Assembly: GCA_038234715.1 (NCBI GenBank)
Contig: JBBQTD010000044.1
Span: 1-26,868 of the forward strand
DNA length: 26,868 bases
Source: SZAS-103 sp038234715
Lineage (GTDB): Bacteria > Pseudomonadota > Gammaproteobacteria > Xanthomonadales > Xanthomonadaceae
Direction of reading: 5' to 3'
Part shown: positions 14,498 to 24,214 of the stretch, in pieces
Numbering within the stretch: the stretch's first letter is position 1
How the letters are laid out: the number at the start of each line of letters is the position of its first letter
Made by a program: the position numbers and the translations under genes
The notes under the pieces: generated by a model
What the model saw: only the letters and a program-made list of their open reading frames with translations
Databases searched by the model: none
Told to the model about the DNA's origin: nothing

Positions 14498-17400
14498 TCA
14501 GTGGCGCAACTGGCGCAGGGCCAACGCAAGATCGGTGGGCGGGCCGGAGTATGGCGAAGCCGGGTGAGGCGAAGCTGGAGCGGCCCCATGGCGCAACAAC
14601 GCCTGTCGCGCCCTGGCTGAATCCGCTGGCGACAACGCTTCGAGCAGATTGATCTCGTCGGAGATCATCGTGGCGATCGCCACGCCATCGCGGAACGCGA
14701 TCCGCGATCCGGTGATTGCAGGCACGCGTTGTCCTGGCAGGATCGTGCCGACCAGGTTCAGCGGATCGGCTCCGCTCACGCAGACGAGGCTGCCGTCGTG
14801 TGGACGCTGGCGAACCTGGCGCAGCAGGCCAATCGCTTCAGGCAATGCGAATTGCTCGCCCGACAGCCCAGCGATAAAACGGCCGCCACGGATTTCACCG
14901 CGCGCCTCCAGGCGGTGATACACGCGCAACAGGATGCGCCACGGCGGCAGCCACGCTGCCTCGCGTTCGAGCATGCGCCAGCAGACCACGCCATAGCGGC
15001 GCAGCAACGTGCGCGCTATGTGTTCGAGGTCGGAGTTGGAATCGCGCGGCGCCGCCCCCGCTGATGGAGTGGCTTGTTCGCCACGGCGGATCAGCGCCCA
15101 GCGTCCTGCATCCTCGATGCCGATCGCTCCGCGACGCGACCTGCGTGGCGCACCTGCGCGTGGCCGTTTGGATGCGGGCACGATCAGCGCGCGCAAGCCG
15201 GTGAAGCTGTCGGAATTGACCATGCCTTGCGCGACGAGTTCTCCGAGCGCGTCCTCGAGTTCGGTCTGCAACAAGCGCGTGCCCGCCACGAGCTCGTCGA
15301 AGAACGAGGCACCGTGGGCCCCAAGGTAGTCGGCGACCAGGCGCGCGCGCGACGACACCGCAGCAGGGTCATCGGCAGACTGCGCCGCCAGTGCAGCCCA
15401 GATACCAAGCTCGCGCCTTGGCAGCAGCACGATCGGCGAACTGCGCACCGGACCGGTGCGTGCGGGCTGCGCCAGGTCGCGCAATGCGCTCGCGGTCAGT
15501 CGCAGGCGCGTCCATACAACGCGTCCGGATTGGCACTGGCCATCAAGCCAGTCCGGATCGTAGTCGGTGACGCGCGCCGGAAGCAGTTCCTTTTCCCACG
15601 CGCCTGCCGCGGCCTCGAAGCCTTCGAGCAGCGCAAGCGCATTCGACAGCGATTCGGCGCCCTTCATACGCGTGCCCGGGTTCACGCGCTGCCAGTCGAA
15701 TGCGAAGCGCATGTAGTCGCGCACCGCGACCGGCTCGATCTCGCGGCGCAGGCGACCGATCGTGTAGCGATGGATACGCGCAAGCAAGTGGCGTTCGCAC
15801 CACTGTACCGGCGCGGCATCCACGCCGGCGTCGAACTTCCCGCGCATCACGTAGCCTTCGACCTCGAGCCGGATCAGCGCTGCATCGATATCCGGTTGCG
15901 GCAGCGCGAATGTTCCAGCCAGCGCGGCTGACGTTGACGGACCAAGACCGGTGAGTCGTGCGCGCACCAGGTCGACCAGTGCATCCTCCGGCGTCCATGC
16001 GACGGCGGCGAATTCCTGCGGCGCATCGATCGCTGGATCGGGCTCGGCCCGTGCATGCAATGCATGCAGTTGCGGCAGGCGTTCGGCGGCGATCCAGAAA
16101 ATCGCCGTTGCGCAGTCCACGCGCGTGGCGCGGCGGTCGTTGGCGAGGGCCTCAAGCATCTCCGGCCAGTGGGCATGCGCATGCGCTTCGTGTGCGCCGA
16201 TGATGCCAAGGCCAATCAGCGCCTCGTGCATTTCGTCGGCATTGCGCGCTTCGGGCCACGCTTCCGCGCGCACCGCCGCGATCGCTTCAGGGTCGAGGCG
16301 ACCCAGGTCGTCGGCGCTTTCCGGATCCGCCCAGCGCCGGTTGAACACGGCCTGCGTGCGGCGCTCCTCCAGCGGCGCATCGTCGAGAAAGGTATAAGGC
16401 TTGGAACTGAGTATTTCGGCGGCAAGCGGTGAAGGCGCAATCAGGTCGCGCGCAACGATGCGCGTCTCGCCCGATTCGATCGAGCGCAGCAGGTCAAGCA
16501 AGCCGTCGAGATCCATCGCCTCGTGCAGGCAGTCGTGCATGGTCTGTGCAACGAGCGGATGGTCGGGAATCTTGCGTTCGCCGACGATGTTCTCCAGGCA
16601 TGCGACCTGGTCGGGGAACACCGTCGCGAGCAAATCCTCGCTTTTCATGCGCTGCAATTGCGGCGCGACTTTGGTGCCGCCGATGAAGCGCGGCAATGCA
16701 AGTGCGGTCGTCGCATTCCAGCGCCAGCGCACCGCGAACAGCGGCGCATCTAGCAATGCCTGCACCAGCACGTCGCCTGCAGTGGCCGAATGCAGGAAGT
16801 GTGAGACATCCTCCAGCGGAAAACTGTGGCTGGTCGACAGCGACAGCACGATGGCGTCTTCGGTCGCCGCGGCCTGCAGTTCGAAGTTGAATGTGCGGCA
16901 GAACCGTTTGCGCAGCGCGAGCCCCCACGCGCGGTTGATGCGACTGCCGTACGGCGAATGGATGATGAGCTGGGTGCCGCCGGACTCGTCGAAGAAACGC
17001 TCCATCGCAAGCTCGTTGCGCGTCGGCAACATGCCGAAGGCGGACAGCGCCTGCGCGAGGTAATCGACGATCTGCCGCGCAGGGTTGTCGCCGATCCCGA
17101 CATCGTCGATCAGCCAGTGCAGCGCCGCATTGAAGCCCCTCTCCGTAGAGTGCTCGGTTGAACGCTCAAAGCCCCTTTCCCGTCGGGAGAGGGGCTCAGC
17201 CAGCCGCTGGGCAATCTCTGCGCGCAGTCGCGATACGCCGATCGACAATGCATCACTGCGCCCGGGCGCTTCGCCGAGCCAGAAAGGAATGCTTGGCGGC
17301 ATGCCGTTCGCATCCTCGACGCGCACGCGGTCGCGCTCAACGCGCAGGATGCGGTACGACACGTTGCCGAGCTGGAAAATGTCCCCGGCCATGCTTTCGA

Positions 17401-19072
17401 TGGCGAAGTCTTCGTTGACGCTGCCGATCATCGTCGACTGCGGTTCGAGTACCACCGCATAGTCCGCGTTGTCAGGGATCGTTCCGCCCGAAGTCACCGC
17501 AGTGAGCCTTCCGCCCGCGTTGCCGCGCAGCTTGCGGTTCACCGCATCGCGATGGATATGCGCAGCACGCGTTCCGCGCCGCGTGGTGAAGCCATCGGCA
17601 ACCATGCGCACGACTTCGGTGAAGTCCTTGCGCTCGAGTCGCGAATACGGATACGCGCCGCACACCATGGCGTACAGCGCGTCCTCGTCCCATTCGCGGC
17701 TGCCGACTTCGGCGACGATTTGCTGTGCAAGCACATCCAGCGGTGCGCGCGGGATCAACAAGGTGTCGAGTTCGCCGCGACGCACGCAATCGAACAACGC
17801 CGCGCATTCGATCAGGTCGTCGCGCGTCTGTGGGAACAGGCGGCCCTTCGGCGTACCGTCCACCGCATGGCCCGAGCGTCCGACGCGTTGCAGGAATGCC
17901 GCGATGGAGCGCGGCGATCCAAGCTGGCACACCAGGTCGACGTCGCCGATGTCGATGCCCAGTTCCAGCGACGCAGTCGCAACCAGCACGCGCAGGTCGC
18001 CGCGCTTGAGCCGCTGTTCCGCGTCCAGGCGCAGTTCGCGCGCAAGGCTGCCGTGGTGCGCCGCGACCGCTTCGCGTCCGAGCAACTCGCTGAGGTGCCG
18101 CGCAGCGCGTTCGGCCATGCGCCGCGTGTTGACGAAGATCAGCGTGGTGCGATGTGCATTCGCAAGTTCCGCCAGGCGCGCATACACCAGGTCCCACACA
18201 TCGTTCGCCATCACCGCGCTCAACGGCACCGGTGGCACTTCGATGGCAAGGTCGCGCGGACGGCCGTGTCCGATGTCGACGATGCTGCAATCGGGTGTGC
18301 CGTCCGCGCCGATGTCGCGCGTGCCGACCAGGAACCGCCCGACCTCATCGATGGGTTTCTGCGTGGCGGACAGGCCAATGCGCGTGAGCCGATGCCCGCA
18401 CAATGCTTCGAGGCGCTGCAGCGACAGCGCAAGATGGCTGCCGCGCTTGCTCGCCGCGACCGCGTGGATTTCGTCGACGATCACCGTGCGCGCAGTCGCC
18501 AGCCCACGCCGTCCCGATTCCGAACCCAGCAGCACATACAGCGATTCAGGCGTGGTCACCAGGATGTGCGGCGGCATGCGCCGCATTGCTGTGCGTTCGG
18601 CTTGTGAGGTGTCGCCGGTGCGCACTGCAGTGCGGATCGCGACATCCGGAAAGCCCATCCGCAAAAGGCGCTCGCGAATCGCTTCCAGCGGGCCTTCCAG
18701 GTTCAACTGGATGTCGTTCGACAGTGCCTTGAGCGGCGACACATACACGATCACCGTTTCATCCGGCAGCGAGCCCGTGTCCGTTCCCGCCCTGACCAGC
18801 GAGTCAATCGCGGCAAGGAACGCCGCGAGCGTCTTGCCCGAACCGGTTGGGGCCGCGATCAGCGCATGCCGTCCCGACTGGATCACCGGCCAAGCCGCAA
18901 TCTGTGCCGGGGTTGGCGCTGGAAACGTACCCGCAAACCATGCCGCAACCGCAGGATGAAACGCGCGCAACGTCTCGGGAATAGTGTCGGCGTGCGGCTG
19001 CCCGAACGGCAGTTGCCCCACCGCTGGCTCCGCGAGGGCAGGGCGGGGAGAGTGGGCATTCGCTCTGGGCAT
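14498..19072 (-). CDS. lhr: Lhr-type large ATP-dependent helicase
   Basis: This 1524-residue superfamily 2 helicase is close in length to E. coli Lhr. It is expected to unwind nucleic acid 3' to 5' with ATP in DNA repair. The motifs run in order: Walker A APTGSGKT (about residue 70), a DEIH Walker B near residue 200, LSATQKP, then the helicase C-domain ending in QRVGRSGH. The Lhr-specific winged-helix/core part follows (IPFWLGEAPGRSDALS, ARQIVDYLAQAL), then a long C-terminal region typical of full-length bacterial Lhr. The ATG at 19072 (MPRANAHSP) is preferred; a TTG at 19108 is possible. A dispersed repeat adds about 20 residues near positions 625-647. TTGACA at 19115-19110 could be a -35, but no matching -10 is seen. 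Confidence 0.95.
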   Translation of the reverse strand: MPRANAHSPRPALAEPAVGQLPFGQPHADTIPETLRAFHPAVAAWFAGTFPAPTPAQIAAWPVIQSGRHALIAAPTGSGKTLAAFLAAIDSLVRAGTDTGSLPDETVIVYVSPLKALSNDIQLNLEGPLEAIRERLLRMGFPDVAIRTAVRTGDTSQAERTAMRRMPPHILVTTPESLYVLLGSESGRRGLATARTVIVDEIHAVAASKRGSHLALSLQRLEALCGHRLTRIGLSATQKPIDEVGRFLVGTRDIGADGTPDCSIVDIGHGRPRDLAIEVPPVPLSAVMANDVWDLVYARLAELANAHRTTLIFVNTRRMAERAARHLSELLGREAVAAHHGSLARELRLDAEQRLKRGDLRVLVATASLELGIDIGDVDLVCQLGSPRSIAAFLQRVGRSGHAVDGTPKGRLFPQTRDDLIECAALFDCVRRGELDTLLIPRAPLDVLAQQIVAEVGSREWDEDALYAMVCGAYPYSRLERKDFTEVVRMVADGFTTRRGTRAAHIHRDAVNRKLRGNAGGRLTAVTSGGTIPDNADYAVVLEPQSTMIGSVNEDFAIESMAGDIFQLGNVSYRILRVERDRVRVEDANGMPPSIPFWLGEAPGRSDALSIGVSRLRAEIAQRLAEPLSRRERGFERSTEHSTERGFNAALHWLIDDVGIGDNPARQIVDYLAQALSAFGMLPTRNELAMERFFDESGGTQLIIHSPYGSRINRAWGLALRKRFCRTFNFELQAAATEDAIVLSLSTSHSFPLEDVSHFLHSATAGDVLVQALLDAPLFAVRWRWNATTALALPRFIGGTKVAPQLQRMKSEDLLATVFPDQVACLENIVGERKIPDHPLVAQTMHDCLHEAMDLDGLLDLLRSIESGETRIVARDLIAPSPLAAEILSSKPYTFLDDAPLEERRTQAVFNRRWADPESADDLGRLDPEAIAAVRAEAWPEARNADEMHEALIGLGIIGAHEAHAHAHWPEMLEALANDRRATRVDCATAIFWIAAERLPQLHALHARAEPDPAIDAPQEFAAVAWTPEDALVDLVRARLTGLGPSTSAALAGTFALPQPDIDAALIRLEVEGYVMRGKFDAGVDAAPVQWCERHLLARIHRYTIGRLRREIEPVAVRDYMRFAFDWQRVNPGTRMKGAESLSNALALLEGFEAAAGAWEKELLPARVTDYDPDWLDGQCQSGRVVWTRLRLTASALRDLAQPARTGPVRSSPIVLLPRRELGIWAALAAQSADDPAAVSSRARLVADYLGAHGASFFDELVAGTRLLQTELEDALGELVAQGMVNSDSFTGLRALIVPASKRPRAGAPRRSRRGAIGIEDAGRWALIRRGEQATPSAGAAPRDSNSDLEHIARTLLRRYGVVCWRMLEREAAWLPPWRILLRVYHRLEARGEIRGGRFIAGLSGEQFALPEAIGLLRQVRQRPHDGSLVCVSGADPLNLVGTILPGQRVPAITGSRIAFRDGVAIATMISDEINLLEALSPADSARARQALLRHGAAPASPHPASPYSGPPTDLALALRQLRH
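17132..17199. repeat. CCCTTTCCC-type dispersed palindromic repeat, copy 3, inside lhr
   Basis: GCCCCTTTCCC (17171-17181) pairs with GGGAGAGGGGC (17185-17195) around a 3-nt loop, with one G-T wobble. A partial second copy, AGCCCCTCTCC (17134-17144), precedes it. The repeat is in frame with lhr and encodes LSRRERG-type residues found wherever this repeat family is translated. Confidence 0.7.
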
Positions 19073-19263
19073 GTTGCCTATGATGGGGCTGCACGGGGCG
19101 CCGGCCAAGTGTCAATTGTGATACCAGTGCGCCCAACCGCTTCCCCCCAGTGCACCACTGTGTTCAGCACGAACGCTACCGGCAACCCGGCCCGTTCGCG
19201 GCCTTTTGACGCCGCTGTGGCCGTGGGTGCACCATCGCCTACCACCCCGCCAGAGGACGTGCC

Positions 19264-19614
19264 ATGAAGACGTTTGTTGCCGTGTTTCTCGGTTCCGCAG
19301 CGAAGATGGACGCATGGAAGCAAATGGACGAAGCCGAGCGCAAGCCGAAGGAAATGGCCGGCATGCAGGCATGGCAGGCATGGATGCAATCGCATGCGAA
19401 CGCCATCGTTGACGAGGGCGGCCCGCTCGGCAAGACCAAACGCATCTCAGGAAGCGGGATCGAGGACGTGCGCAACGACATGGCCGCCTATACCGTCGTT
19501 CGCGCCGAATCGCACGAAGAAGCCGCAAGAATGTTCGAGAATCACCCGCATTTCGCGATCTTCCCGGGCGATGCGATCGAGCTGATGGAGCGCCTTCCGA
19601 TTCCGGGAAGGTGA
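19264..19614 (+). CDS. YCII-like small protein
   Basis: This 116-residue soluble protein has the outline of the YCII/dimeric alpha-beta-barrel fold. It has an N-terminal strand MKTFVAVFLG, a charged helix, a central strand and the C-terminal YTVVRAESHEEAARMFENHPHFAIFPGDAIELMERLP. The last segment, with its helix-turn and HPHF, is the typical end of YCII-related domains. Related proteins are often encoded near ECF sigma factors or oxidoreductases, but none is here. The ATG follows AGAGGA (about 19250-19255). It is divergent from lhr across a 191-nt gap. The function is unknown. Confidence 0.75.
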   Translation: MKTFVAVFLGSAAKMDAWKQMDEAERKPKEMAGMQAWQAWMQSHANAIVDEGGPLGKTKRISGSGIEDVRNDMAAYTVVRAESHEEAARMFENHPHFAIFPGDAIELMERLPIPGR

Positions 19615-19699
19615 GTGCGCATCGGGCCGCAATCATCCAGACTGATTGTGGACTTGGCTGAACTCTGCGATCCCCATCCAGCACTGCGTGGAGCTGTAA

Positions 19700-20041
19700 A
19701 TGAACATCCGTCGCCTGCTTTTGCTGTGTGCCTGCGTGCTGCTCGTCGCGAGCTGCGCGACGACGCGTCCGCAGGAAGCGGCCGCGCCGAGTGCCGATCC
19801 AAAGCCAGCCATTGCGTCGATCCGCTTGTGCCAGACGACGTTTGAGCAATTGCGTGCCCAGCTCGGAGAACCAAGCCGGGACGGGATCATCCACCGGAAG
19901 CGCGTGGTCACATGGATCACCGCATTGAATCCGCTGGTGCGCTATCTCGGTGTGCTGCTGAACGACAAGGGCGTCGTGGTCGACATGTACTGGGATGTAC
20001 CCACGGAAATCGTGTGGGAACCCGTGGATCAGTGTCGTTGA
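19700..20041 (+). CDS. small lipoprotein, possibly SmpA/OmlA-like
   Basis: This 113-residue protein is lipid-anchored. MNIRRLLLLCACVLLVAS is a signal peptide, and LVASC gives a good lipobox with the lipidated cysteine at residue 19. After a short Pro/Ala-rich linker, the segment LCQTTFEQLRAQLGEPSRDG (about 42-61) resembles the T..ql...lG.Ps pattern of the SmpA/OmlA (BamE-like) fold. WITALNPLVRYLGVLLNDKGVVVDMYWD follows, like its later strands. A role in the outer membrane is inferred only from the anchor and the fold resemblance. GGAG lies about 9 nt upstream of the ATG. It is a single gene between the YCII-like gene and the S33 peptidase gene. Confidence 0.78.
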   Translation: MNIRRLLLLCACVLLVASCATTRPQEAAAPSADPKPAIASIRLCQTTFEQLRAQLGEPSRDGIIHRKRVVTWITALNPLVRYLGVLLNDKGVVVDMYWDVPTEIVWEPVDQCR

Positions 20042-20175
20042 ATTGGCGACGCCAGCGGGACGCGGCAATCGGCTGCGCGAATCGCCAAGACCGGATCACG
20101 CCTTGCACGCGTTGAAAGGGGGCAGGCCATCCCTCTTCAAACAACCTCCTGAAATCCCGACGAGCCGGTTCGGAG

Positions 20176-20181
20176 TAGAGT
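20176..20181 (+). promoter_or_regulatory. putative -10 element (TAGAGT)
   Basis: TAGAGT lies 25 nt before the ATG of the S33 peptidase gene, between it and the upstream lipoprotein gene. No clear -35 is present. Confidence 0.3.
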
Positions 20182-20206
20182 TTCGGACAGCAACCGGAGT
20201 CGCCTC

Positions 20207-22222
20207 ATGTTCAGCCGCCTATCGCTTGGATTGACCTGCATCCTCTGCGCCGGCCTGTGCGTTGCCGCGCCGCCCATTGCGCACAAGCGTCCAGCCGCAC
20301 AGCACGCGTTGGCCGCAACGCAGTCTATGCGGGATTCCATCCAGGTCGGCTCGCTGACCTTGACCCGCTGCCCGGGTCTGGCCGCCTACTGCGGCTCGGT
20401 GCCGCGCGCGCTGGATCCGACCGGCATCGTGCGCGGGACGATCGACATCCAGTTCGAGTACTACCCGCATACAGACACGTCACAGGACGCACTCGAACCG
20501 ATCATGGCGGCAGAAGGTGGGCCGGGATACTCGACGACGGGTTCGCGCGATACCTATCTTGGCCTGTTTTCGCCGCTACTGGACCGGCGCGATCTGCTGC
20601 TCATTGATGAACGGGGCACCGGCAAGTCGCAAGCGGTGGATTGCCCGAAACTGCAGTCCGAATCGATCCTGCGCGTTGCTGGCATCGCAGCGTGCAGCGC
20701 GCAGCTTGGCAACTCCCGCTACCTCTACGGCAGCGGCCTTGCCGCGGACGATGTCGCCGCGATCCTTGACGCGCTCGCCATCTCCGTGATCAACCTGTAC
20801 GGCGATTCGTATGGCACCTTTATTTCGCAGACGTTTGCCGGCCGCCATCCCGATCGCCTGCGTTCGATGGTACTCGACAGCGCGTACCCAGTGCGCGGCC
20901 TGTCGCCGTGGTATCCGGAAATCGCGATCACCGCGCGCTACGCGTTCAACGCGGCGTGCAGGCGATCGCCAGCGTGCAGTTCGCTGCCGGACGAATCGAT
21001 GGATCGCATCGGGCAACTCGTCGCGTCGCTGCGCGCGCATCCATTCACAGGTACTGCGCCCGACGGCAACGGCGTGCTGCACACCGTCGAGGCAAACGCC
21101 ACCAATCTCGATTACCTGATGGTGTCGAACGCGATGCAATCGGTCGTGTATCGCGAACTCGACCCGGCCGCGCGCGCGTACCTTGAGGTAGGCGACGCCA
21201 CACCGCTGCTGCGCCTGATCGCAGAGAACCAGTTGACCGATGTCTCCGGCGGCAGCGGTAGCGACGTCACCGCGTTCAGTTCCGCAATGTTCCAGGCGGT
21301 GAGCTGCCAGGACTATCCGCAGATCTACGACATGAATGCGCCGCTGTCGCTGCGCCTGCAGCAACGCAGGCAGGCGCTGCTCGCCGAGCAACGCAGTGAT
21401 CCCGGCGTGTACGAACCCTTCACGATCGCCGAGTTCGACAAGGTCCCGCTGGACACCAGCGTGCTCGACCTGTGCCTGCATTGGGAAGCGCCCGCAGTGA
21501 CACCGTTGTATCCGCCCGGTGAGCCGGTTCCGGCAACCGCGGCGTTCACCAGGGCGCCGGTGCTGGTGATGTCTGGCGATCTTGATTCGCTCACCCCTGC
21601 ATTGCAGGGCAGGCAAGCGATGCGACTGTTCGACCACGGCCACCAGGTTGTCGTCGCGAACAGCTTCCACGTCACCGCGGGCGGCGACCAGGACAATTGT
21701 GCATCGGTGATCGTGCAGCGTTTTGTCGACACGCTCGACCCGGGCGACACCTCGTGCGCGAAGAAGATCGCCGAAGTGCATCTGCTGCCGAAGTTCGTGC
21801 TCACGGCGCTGGAGGTGGAGCCCGCGATTGCATCCGCAGGCAACGAAGGCACCGACGCGGACCTGCGCGTGGCGGCAGCTGCCGCGTTCACCGTGGGCGA
21901 GGTGTTGGCGCGCTGGTGGGTCAACTTCACCGGCGATGGCGTCGGCCTGCGCGGCGGCACGTACTCCTATTCCGGATCGGGAAACACCACCAACTTCACC
22001 CTCGACAACGTACGTTGGGTTCAGGACCTCCCAGTCTCGGGAACGATGACGTGGGGCTACGCCTGGCCAGGCGAAGTCGTCGCCCACGTGTCGATCAAGC
22101 GTCCCGGCATGACGCCGGCTGAGTTGGACTTCAAATGGCTCAGCCACGTGCCGCGTGCGCAGGTTGCAATCAAGGGCACGATCAGCGGCCACAGGATCGA
22201 AGCGACGATGTATGCGCCGTAG
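20207..22222 (+). CDS. secreted alpha/beta-hydrolase, S33/TAP-like aminopeptidase family
   Basis: This 671-residue exported protein has a signal peptide at about residues 1-21 (LSLGLTCILCAGLCVAA). The hydrolase core shows the oxyanion-loop segment AEGGPGYST, DERGTGKS and the nucleophile elbow GDSYG with Ser201. A TAP-like C-terminal segment supplies the rest of the triad: SGDLDSLTP (Asp458 or Asp460) and NSFHVT (His488). This family removes N-terminal residues or short peptides, and the exact substrate is unknown. Residues about 560-671 form an extra beta-rich domain (GDGVGLRGGTYSYSG, WGYAWPGEVVAHVSI) beyond the usual S33 end. The ATG follows CCGGAG (20193-20198). Cysteine pairs fit an oxidising periplasm. 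Confidence 0.9.
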   Translation: MFSRLSLGLTCILCAGLCVAAPPIAHKRPAAQHALAATQSMRDSIQVGSLTLTRCPGLAAYCGSVPRALDPTGIVRGTIDIQFEYYPHTDTSQDALEPIMAAEGGPGYSTTGSRDTYLGLFSPLLDRRDLLLIDERGTGKSQAVDCPKLQSESILRVAGIAACSAQLGNSRYLYGSGLAADDVAAILDALAISVINLYGDSYGTFISQTFAGRHPDRLRSMVLDSAYPVRGLSPWYPEIAITARYAFNAACRRSPACSSLPDESMDRIGQLVASLRAHPFTGTAPDGNGVLHTVEANATNLDYLMVSNAMQSVVYRELDPAARAYLEVGDATPLLRLIAENQLTDVSGGSGSDVTAFSSAMFQAVSCQDYPQIYDMNAPLSLRLQQRRQALLAEQRSDPGVYEPFTIAEFDKVPLDTSVLDLCLHWEAPAVTPLYPPGEPVPATAAFTRAPVLVMSGDLDSLTPALQGRQAMRLFDHGHQVVVANSFHVTAGGDQDNCASVIVQRFVDTLDPGDTSCAKKIAEVHLLPKFVLTALEVEPAIASAGNEGTDADLRVAAAAAFTVGEVLARWWVNFTGDGVGLRGGTYSYSGSGNTTNFTLDNVRWVQDLPVSGTMTWGYAWPGEVVAHVSIKRPGMTPAELDFKWLSHVPRAQVAIKGTISGHRIEATMYAP

Positions 22223-22300
22223 CACGTGTTTCGTCAGTTTGACGGCACGCGGCCAATGCGAGGACTGAACACTGATATGGGTGCTTCCTAGTTGGGTCGT

Positions 22301-24214
22301 GTGAGCAGCATCCGGTACCGCCCCGAAATCGATGGGCTTCGGGCGATCGCCGTGTCGGCGGTGGTGATCTATCACGCCGGCTTCGGGCTGCGCGCCGGTC
22401 AGGTCGGCGTCGATGTGTTCTTCGTGATCTCCGGCTATCTGATCACGTCATTGTTGTGGGCCGAGGAACAGGCATCGGGCAGGATCGACCTGTTTGCGTT
22501 TTACGCACGGCGCGTGCGTCGGATCCTGCCGGCGCTGGTGGTGGTCGTGCTCGCCACGGTCGCGGCATCGGCTTGTCTGTTGTCGCCATATGGCGAAATC
22601 AAAAAGGTGACGCTGTCCGGTATCGCGTCGCTGTTGTTCGCTGCGAACATCTTCTTCCAGGCGCATACCGGCGGCTATTTCGATTCGAGTGCGGATCGCC
22701 TGCCGCTGCTGCATCTGTGGTCGCTGGGCGTGGAAGAGCAGTTCTATCTGTTGTGGCCTCTGGGCCTGTTGTTGCTCTTGCGGCTGCGACGGCAGTGGGT
22801 TGTGCCAGCAGTGGGGTTGTGCGGCGCACTCTCGCTGGGATTGGCCGAGGTGTTGCTGTATGTCGCTCCGAACGCGGCGTTCTACGAGATGCCGGCGCGC
22901 TTCTGGGAACTCGCGCTGGGAGGTCTGGTCGCGCTGCGTCCCCGACAGGAGTTGGCCGATGGGGCGAAGTTCGCTGGTGCAGGCGTGCTGCTCGTGCTCG
23001 CGTCCACGGCGTTGCCGATCGTCCATTTCCCGGGCGTGGGCGCGTTGCCGGCGGTGCTCGGGGCTGGCCTGCTGATTTACGCCGTGCATGGGTCGACGCA
23101 GCTTGGATGGGCAGGCGCGTTGCTGCGCTCGCGCGTCATGGTCTTCCTCGGGTTGATTTCCTACTCGCTGTATCTGTGGCACTGGCCACTGCTGGCGCTG
23201 GCGCACGCGACCCATCAGGGAACCATTCCCGTTGCGATCCGGGCCGGGCTTTGCGCGGTCGCGGTGCTGCTCGCCTGGATGAGTTACCGCTGGGTGGAGC
23301 AACCGCTGCGCCGGCCAGACCCCAAGGTGAGTGCGCGCCAGGTCGTTGCTGCGGGACTTGCGATGTCGGCAGCGCTGTGCGCCGGGCTTTTCAGTCTCGG
23401 CAATTTCATGGACGAGCCAGCACAACCTACGGATCTGGCGTCGGTGACCGAGAGCGACCAGCCCGCCAATCGTGTCGCCTGCAACTTCCAGGGCGGCGAG
23501 TCGCTGGACAGTTTTCCGAGGCCGGGCTGCAGCGTGCCCGCGGGCCAGCCGGTTCGCGTGGCGATCTGGGGCGATTCGCACGCCCTGGCGTGGGAGCCGT
23601 TTGCATGGGCAATCGCGCAGCACGACGGCGTCGCAGCCACCGCCTACATCCGCGACGCCTGCGCACCATCGCTGGGCTGGGACAATGGCAAGCATGCGCT
23701 TGAGGCGAATCGCTGCCGCCAGTTCAACCAACTGGTCTTGGCCCGGATCGACGGTCTGGATACTCTGGTTTTCAGTGCATATTGGCCAAACGAGTCAGCC
23801 GACACGGACTTCAACGGAAAGTTTGCGGCGACCTTGGCACGCGTTGTGCCAAAGGTGCGCCGGGTCATCCTGCTCGGGCCAACGCCCTTCCTGCACGATT
23901 CGGTCCCGCTGTGCATCCGCTCGCACAATCTTGCCGCGTGCGCGATCACGCGCAGCCAGTTCGATGCGCAGGCGCTTGCGCAACGCAATTTTCTGCGCGC
24001 ACTGGCGGCGAAATACAGCAACGTCGAATACGTCGACCTGACCGATTTCTTCTGCGACGCCATCGAGTGTCCGCCGGTGAGGGACGGCTACGGCCTTTAT
24101 TGGGACTCCAACCACGTCGCATCGACCGCCGCGCGCAAGTTCGCTGCACAGTACCTTGCGCGTTCCAGACCCAGCGTGGCTGCACCGCAGAACAGCGGCG
24201 GAAGCCGCCCTTGA
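22301..24214 (+). CDS. OafA/YrhL-type O-acetyltransferase with SGNH domain, paralogue 1
   Basis: This 637-residue inner-membrane enzyme is expected to acetylate a cell-surface polysaccharide such as O-antigen or exopolysaccharide. The N-terminal acyltransferase-3 domain (about 1-345, roughly ten membrane segments) begins with RYRPEIDGLRAIAV. It contains DVFFVISGYLIT, FYARRVRRILPAL and the lumenal HLWSLGVEEQFYLLWP. A C-terminal periplasmic SGNH domain (about 390-637) has GDSH (424-427, nucleophile Ser426) and WDSNH (Asp602, His605) as catalytic blocks. The GTG at 22301 is preferred because it aligns with the start of the second copy. A TTG at 22292 is possible. No strong ribosome binding site is visible. 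A close paralogue follows 204 nt downstream. Confidence 0.92.
   Translation: MSSIRYRPEIDGLRAIAVSAVVIYHAGFGLRAGQVGVDVFFVISGYLITSLLWAEEQASGRIDLFAFYARRVRRILPALVVVVLATVAASACLLSPYGEIKKVTLSGIASLLFAANIFFQAHTGGYFDSSADRLPLLHLWSLGVEEQFYLLWPLGLLLLLRLRRQWVVPAVGLCGALSLGLAEVLLYVAPNAAFYEMPARFWELALGGLVALRPRQELADGAKFAGAGVLLVLASTALPIVHFPGVGALPAVLGAGLLIYAVHGSTQLGWAGALLRSRVMVFLGLISYSLYLWHWPLLALAHATHQGTIPVAIRAGLCAVAVLLAWMSYRWVEQPLRRPDPKVSARQVVAAGLAMSAALCAGLFSLGNFMDEPAQPTDLASVTESDQPANRVACNFQGGESLDSFPRPGCSVPAGQPVRVAIWGDSHALAWEPFAWAIAQHDGVAATAYIRDACAPSLGWDNGKHALEANRCRQFNQLVLARIDGLDTLVFSAYWPNESADTDFNGKFAATLARVVPKVRRVILLGPTPFLHDSVPLCIRSHNLAACAITRSQFDAQALAQRNFLRALAAKYSNVEYVDLTDFFCDAIECPPVRDGYGLYWDSNHVASTAARKFAAQYLARSRPSVAAPQNSGGSRP

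Noticed and set aside
17469..18959. Long plus-strand open frame (496 codons) across lhr
   Set aside because: It is antisense to the helicase motifs of lhr, is Arg/Ser-rich without domains, and arises from GC-rich third positions.
19087..19115. Minus-strand TTGACA upstream of lhr as a complete promoter
   Set aside because: The -35 match is perfect, but no TATAAT-like hexamer lies 16-18 nt downstream, so only the -35 is mentioned.
20576..22375. Long minus-strand open frame (599 codons) across the S33 peptidase gene
   Set aside because: The opposite strand carries a complete catalytic triad and signal peptide; this frame is rich in Arg/His/Ala with no recognisable fold.
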